Assembly (NCBI GenBank): GCA_947568835.1
Contig: OX387602.1
Coordinates: 29,932,133 to 29,996,132, forward strand
DNA length: 64,000 bases
Direction of reading: 5' to 3'
From: Protonemura montana
Taxonomy: Eukaryota > Arthropoda > Insecta > Plecoptera > Nemouridae
Both the position numbers and the translations under genes were made by a program. Positions 60,901-64,000 of this stretch are shown here, piece after piece. Every line of letters starts with the position of its first letter. Position 1 is the stretch's first letter. The notes under the pieces were generated by a model, which worked only from the letters and a program-made list of their open reading frames with translations, was not told the origin of the DNA and ran no database searches.

Positions 60901-63201
60901 TTTGAAATAATAACCTACCTCATTATCATCTATCAACACGTGATTTCCAATCAGTAAATGCAATGTTCTGCCAGGATGCAGATTGCGTTTGTTGCATCGT
61001 CATTGGTTTTATGACGGTCCATAAGCTCCCAATACACACAAAAATTTTAAAAGGACAAATCATGTATATATATATATTTTTATTTGTTATTTCTAAATTT
61101 GCCAGCTATACCAACACGCTAAGTAAAAACTCGGAAACAAATCAAACCACCAACAGCATTGGCAACTGTGAGGTTGTCAATCCAAATGCTCTGTATACCT
61201 AAAGCATTGACCCCCAAGCAGGTGTTTGAATTTGTATTTGTATTTTATTAGCTGTTGTAGCACATTTTTCAATGTGTAAACATTATCATCAGATAAAAGT
61301 ACTAGTAGCAGTTCAGACAGTGCAGGAAACCGATAATAAATAAGAATATAACATATCATAAATATATTATAAGAATATAAATATTTATTTGCTCCGTGCA
61401 TGATCATATTCTTCCGTCCCCAGCGCCAGGTCGTGTGCAGGAGCTGGCAGTGTACAAGCGCGGACGACGTATGCTAGGCTTGCGCTGGGCCGCGCCTCAA
61501 ATCACCTACGGCCCCTTGCGCTCATTCACTGTCACACATGTGCCTCTTGGCTCGTTCAACCAATCTGCTATCGGCCCGTCCACGCAAACCGTGATCAGGC
61601 TAACTCCGTGCATTGCCTGGTCAAACCTGTTCTGTCACATGATCGACAAGCTGCAGCCCGACACAGAGTATCAAGTCACGGTCAGTTCAAGACAAAACAA
61701 TGTGACCACGGATAATAGAAATTAAGCAATGCTTTTAGCATCATGTCTACTTGATCTAGCTTCAGTACTAGTGTAAAAACCCAGTTCAAATAGTTTTTGT
61801 CAACGTGCAGGTGTTGTAAGGAATGACGTTTCCCATGCTGGGCATGTTAGAATGTTATTTTATCAAAATATGGAGGGTCACTTTGTTACCTTCCGTGGTC
61901 GTGAGAAATTATTAAAGTTTTTAGAATTATGTCTACTTTATCTAGCATCAGCACTAGTTCAAAAAAAAAATTTTAATCTCATGAAGAAATGATGCCCACA
62001 CTGCAATATGCTTCTGAACAGTTCGAACAGCTGGATTGATGAAAGTTTTGTCTTAAGAGGAATTGCTTAACATTTTCACAACAGGTATCCTTGCACCTTG
62101 TTAGGTAAAAATGGTTTTATTTGTCCAAGTGACTTGCTTTATTTGTACATGCCAAAAGACATGGAAAGTAAGAATTTTACTGGAATGAGTTTACTGCCAC
62201 ATTTCCCCCATGTAACCCCTCATGTCTTTGTTGCATGACTTCAGGTCCAGGCACAGAACACGGAAGTGGAGGAGGACGGAGAGGAAGAAACTCTCCTGGC
62301 TGTCACTAAGGAAGGAAGTGAGTTGTCATCAGACTTAGAAACCATTATGTCGCAGGATGAGGAACATTCTGATATCTGGGTTGCACTATTAGAAAAACCA
62401 CAACCCGTTTTTTATTTTTTATTTTATTTCCTCAAAAAGTGTATTGATGGCAGGCATCCTGCTTGTTTGTCATCTATTAGACTAGAACAACTATAGAAGC
62501 TGACATAAAAATACCTTCTGTCAAATATACTGTCAAATATACTGTTTGTCATACATTATGGAGAAGTGAAATGTAGGAATAAACTGTGACCAAACAAAAT
62601 CTAATTTGATACCTACTTTGTAAGGTTTCATTTCTCTGCAATAGCGCCCTAAAAATTGTCATCAACAGCTGTACTCCCTAGAGTAGCTTCTTAGCTTCTT
62701 GTTATTAGGAATACTAATAGTAATACTAATAGCCTATCAAAAATTGATGCCCAGACGGGGCATCAATTTCAAATGCAAACGCAGGCATTTGCAATTTAAC
62801 TTAAATTTTGCACAGCTTCTTAACTTGTTTCTTCCGTCTTAAGAAACGTGGATTGATGGTTATGATATATTTGCTGTAACCGCCAAAAGGTGCATTACCA
62901 GCGAAGCCCCAAGGACCTAGCAATCAATCAATCATTCAACAAACGTCAGTGATACCTGTTGCCCCTTGCAATGCTAACCTATCTTGCAGCACCCACCGCT
63001 CCGTCAGCTGTGAGGTTGGCTGGCGCAACGTCCACAGAGCTGACAATTCAGTGGAGCCTGCCTGACCTCATCAACGGTCAGTTGCGTTCGTTTCTGGTAA
63101 CCGTGGAGCAGACGGACTCTGCCAATGCCACTGACTGCTGCCAAGACTACCCCATGAAAGAGATTGTCATCAAGATGGAAGAGACAAGCTACCAGTTGAA
63201 G
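43584..63201 (+). CDS. Large receptor-like extracellular protein, 28 exons, 3'-incomplete
   Basis: Exons: 43584-43632, 44157-44228, 44399-44512, 44843-45126, 45825-46005, 47151-47353, 47801-47936, 49805-49876, 51371-51490, 51573-51886, 52586-52772, 53327-53580, 54092-54221, 54621-54788, 55365-55469, 56175-56315, 56822-56959, 57123-57244, 57529-57712, 57821-57888, 58054-58384, 58692-58804, 59315-59498, 60002-60240, 60693-60765, 61424-61680, 62245-62317, 62990-63201; 1,508 residues, one frame throughout. Order: signal peptide (1-16), six-exon unit twice (17-346, 347-705), a 56-residue module, three EGF modules (762-889), then FN3 domains from 890. Many N-x-S/T sites fit secretion. EGF plus FN3 order and the eight-Cys second EGF resemble TIE receptor tyrosine kinases, but MAM-like modules also fit receptor phosphatases. 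No membrane segment or kinase/phosphatase lies in the window, so the class is open. Confidence 0.82.
44017..44039 (+). repeat. Run of 23 G in receptor intron 1
   Basis: An uninterrupted G tract between ggcatgttttggtt and ttgacatg. Unlike the tract at 38307, no transposon end is visible beside it. Confidence 0.85.
44157..47936 (+). other. Receptor ectodomain unit 1 (exons 2-7)
   Basis: Six exons of 72, 114, 284, 181, 203 and 136 nt with phases 1-1, 1-1, 1-0, 0-1, 1-0, 0-1. The protein part includes NGWKKQGWTETDSG, DVSLTNQGKGHVYEDYPVYM and EQYRIYLTPGNLKVQRI. The last two exons look MAM-like: a beta-rich CVSFSAFIDPRSGG half, then ESWKFSTLVDPSDQRSFQID ending in TRCSEP. The middle exons recall the farnesoic acid O-methyltransferase-type (Methyltransf_FA) beta domain. 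Domain names are inferred by eye. Confidence 0.6.
46335..46990 (-). mobile_element. LINE 3' fragment (reverse transcriptase C-terminus and tail)
   Basis: The minus frame 46963-46673 reads GLGWESLQERRKINRLCNL, then VNRTIRDWNTL, the conserved end of Jockey/CR1-like LINE ORF2 proteins (LgWesLxxRRxxxrl and TIRDWN-L). After the stop come about 300 bases of 3' UTR ending in aataaatacaatacaat repeats, as is usual for these LINEs. It sits antisense in receptor intron 5. Confidence 0.75.
48215..48990 (+). mobile_element. LINE fragment between endonuclease and reverse transcriptase domains
   Basis: Broken plus-strand frames give IDNIFTNHAPNSVK, ESGLSNHLAL (end of the endonuclease) and, at 48578-48871, SKNKAKAAWELIDS, then NNIEITNPHTLVEEFNQYL, the connector typical of Jockey-like LINE ORF2. 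Several stops and shifts interrupt it. The plus strand is unusually rich in A and C and poor in G here. It lies in receptor intron 7, sense orientation. Confidence 0.65.
49805..54221 (+). other. Receptor ectodomain unit 2 (exons 8-13)
   Basis: Six exons of 72, 120, 314, 187, 254 and 130 nt with the same order of splice phases as unit 1. Matching positions include CPWKRKNWNLKS (unit 1 CNGWKKQGWTE), DNLRFSV (DQLKGDQ), VATVFAMNVRD (AVAVLSLTSM) and GWQRDTFEVALPGG (ESWKFSTLVDPSD). QNRVVVNVDGITIFDWLDP and YITFGTQW recall the Methyltransf_FA-type domain. CVVVHYYTNDSR plus GLEAV to RIAGC looks MAM-like. The first exon (8) was found only because unit 1 predicted a 72-nt phase 1-1 exon here. Confidence 0.6.
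50192..51131. mobile_element. hAT-like element (940 bp) with perfect 8-bp target duplication
   Basis: The ends are CAGTGTTGAGTA and the complement of tacccaacactg (10 of 12 paired). Immediately outside them, gggaaaac occurs at 50184-50191 and again at 51132-51139. Subterminal regions carry repeated aactttt/gttcctt motifs. No transposase frame is visible, so it is non-autonomous. It lies in receptor intron 8. Confidence 0.88.
54925..54986. repeat. (TA)n microsatellite
   Basis: About 24 TA repeats, a small interruption (acata) and six more. It lies in receptor intron 14 directly beside a tRNA-related element. Confidence 0.95.
54990..55215 (+). repeat. tRNA-related element, copy 4 (forward core behind a reversed tail)
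   Basis: From 55117 a tRNA-like core is well preserved: acceptor-like gtccaag, D-arm gctc...gagc, B-box ggttcaagtcc and T-stem gggg/cccc. An upstream outer repeat (acactacaatcctctaaaaa) and a downstream attaattttgagatagtac give the family layout. To the left (54990-55070) a second tail lies in reverse orientation, so two copies meet head to head. It is not a functional tRNA gene: the acceptor stem is mismatched and the anticodon arm irregular. Confidence 0.75.
55365..56959 (+). other. Receptor EGF modules 1-3 (exons 15-17)
   Basis: Three exons with phase 1 at both ends, one module each. Module 1 is short (CAHGGRVV to CVCPAGFTGENC). Module 2 begins CGANRYGADCGGRC and ends GCACGPGLTGPLC, with eight cysteines. 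Module 3 begins CRRGQYGAGCKQTC and ends FPPLC. The run of EGF modules, with the second having the extra Cys pair, is the arrangement of TIE-family receptors, where they precede FN3 domains as they do here. Confidence 0.75.
61225..61290 (-). repeat. Possible LINE 3' tail
   Basis: On the minus strand, tgctacaacagctaataaaa runs into tacaaatacaaat, the short tandem tail used by many LINEs. No coding part remains. Confidence 0.35.
61736..61968. repeat. Two MITE-like repeat fragments
   Basis: atgtctacttgatctagctt with acccagttcaaatagttttt at 61745-61803, and ttatgtctactttatctagc with actagttc at 61925-61963, are reverse-orientation copies of the block seen at 12026-12070. They lie in receptor intron 26. 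Confidence 0.5.
62735..62800. repeat. Collapsed tRNA-related element
   Basis: aaattgatgcccagac is followed directly by ggggcatcaattt, a near-perfect palindrome made from the two junctions that normally flank the tRNA-like core. A family tail piece (ggcatttgcaatttaa) follows. The core has been deleted. Confidence 0.5.
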
Positions 63202-64000
63202 GTAAATTTAGTGTCATGAAATTATGCTGCGCGTTTGCTTGTCGCTGTTTGGCGACCGGCTGTGTGCTGACACTTGCCTGTACGATATATACCTGTGTAA
63301 ATTATAAGTAGCATAGAAACAGACAAGTGTAGCGAGTCATCAACACGCATCAAAACAAGGCTTGAAACAAAATTAACTTGCAGTGGCAAAGCTGAAAATC
63401 CAGGCAAAATCGTTTAATTAACCAAATGACTTGACCCATTACACTGCATTTTTTTTTTTATTTTTTACATAACTTTGGTACAACTATACCGGTGGCTAGA
63501 AGCAATATAAATATTATTAATTAACTACATGTTTTGATAATAATATTATTATACATTTTAAAAGATACATTTAAACTTTGATGTAAATTTACATTTTAAT
63601 CTTTGATATATAGCTTAGGATAGCACTGGATTAATCATGGCTACCTATGTGCCAGTGCAATAGCCTTCGTAACTTTCAGTAACTTGTCAAATTCACTCTT
63701 GAAATGAACTTGTCCGCTACACACGTCCAAATGATGTCTTTAAGGAAATCGCAGACGTATTTTATTACATTATTAGGTTTTTAGTTCAGATATGTGTGCA
63801 AGAAATGTGATGATGATCAGACAAAAACTATTTGAACTGGGTTTTGAATGCTAATTGAAGAACAACTAAATTTCCTAACGTTTGGTAGCTTGTTACCTGT
63901 TACTTTATCAAGGGTACAAAAATACAAAAAGTAAGTGCATCTTAAATAAAATAATCAGGATAAATAATCAGGAAAGATGCATTTAGGAAGCTTGAACTAG
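63202..64000 (+). other. Receptor intron 28, open at the window edge
   Basis: No exon is seen. At 63815-63910 there is a repeat piece (actatttgaactgggttttg, then gttacctgttactttatcaa) shared with 31747-31830 and 11950. The second exon of FN3 domain six must lie beyond 64,000. Confidence 0.5.

Larger units (their letters stand above)
57123..63201 (+). other. Receptor fibronectin type III array (exons 18-28)
   Basis: Each domain uses two exons: phase 1 at the outer boundary and an internal phase-0 intron. Five pairs (57123-57712, 57821-58384, 58692-59498, 60002-60765, 61424-62317) and the first exon of a sixth (62990-63201) are seen. FN3 hallmarks recur: an early Trp (LNIAWSPP, LTVQWQP, LGLRWAAP, LTIQWSLP) and L-x-P-x-x-x-Y-x-V (LSPLARYKVTV, LEPYSNYTVKV, LQPDTEYQVTV). 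The first pair is the most divergent. Confidence 0.85.

Noticed and set aside
43584..63201. Calling the large gene a definite TIE kinase or a receptor phosphatase
   Set aside because: No transmembrane or catalytic sequence is inside the window, and the MAM-like and Methyltransf_FA-like units are not part of known TIE receptors.
1..64000. CRISPR arrays, prophage or bacterial operons
   Set aside because: No regularly spaced direct repeats, and all supported genes are intron-rich eukaryotic genes.

Overview
The window is nuclear DNA from an animal, most likely an arthropod. The genes are cut by many GT-AG introns. Two genes are relatives of the SmydA group of SET/MYND proteins, which is known from arthropods. 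One promoter has a textbook arthropod Inr (TCAGTT) with a DPE at exactly +28, and ten-base E-box core motifs of the kind described in Drosophila lie upstream of three genes. A complete UHRF1 gene excludes Drosophila-like flies, which lack it, and suggests a lineage that kept maintenance DNA methylation. I cannot name the species or class.

Layout. 1-2.4 kb: repeat debris (a tRNA-related element, 5S-rRNA-related fragments, a hAT fragment). 2,469-9,172 (+): UHRF1, 11 coding exons, about 750 residues, with two probable GC-AG introns. 9,764-11,457 (-): mitochondrial ribosomal protein bL9m (MRPL9), 5 exons, convergent with UHRF1. 13,622-19,842 (-) and 26,056-35,822 (+): two SmydA-like SET/MYND genes head to head, 6.2 kb apart, both with an altered SET NHxCxPN motif. 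36.4-43.2 kb: a transposon graveyard dominated by hAT elements with homopolymer G/C tracts. 43,584 to beyond the right edge (+): 28 exons (about 1,508 residues so far) of a secreted or type I membrane protein. It has a signal peptide, a six-exon ectodomain unit present twice, three EGF modules resembling those of TIE receptors, and five complete plus one partial fibronectin type III domains. Any membrane and cytoplasmic part lies outside the window.

Every multi-exon model was built by hand from splice sites, conserved reading phase and protein family resemblance. The exon lengths of all four complete models sum to multiples of three, and the fifth keeps one frame across 28 exons. The genes do not form an operon or an obvious pathway. 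The SMYD pair looks like a local duplication.

Mobile DNA worth noting: two nearly complete 5S-rRNA-derived SINEs with 9-10 bp target duplications, a 940-bp hAT-like element with a perfect 8-bp target duplication, a family of tRNA-related elements bracketed by inverted repeats, and LINE fragments inside receptor introns. I found no CRISPR array, no bacterial-type operon and no clearly unprecedented system. The best candidates for something undescribed are the duplicated receptor ectodomain and the tRNA-core inverted-repeat element.
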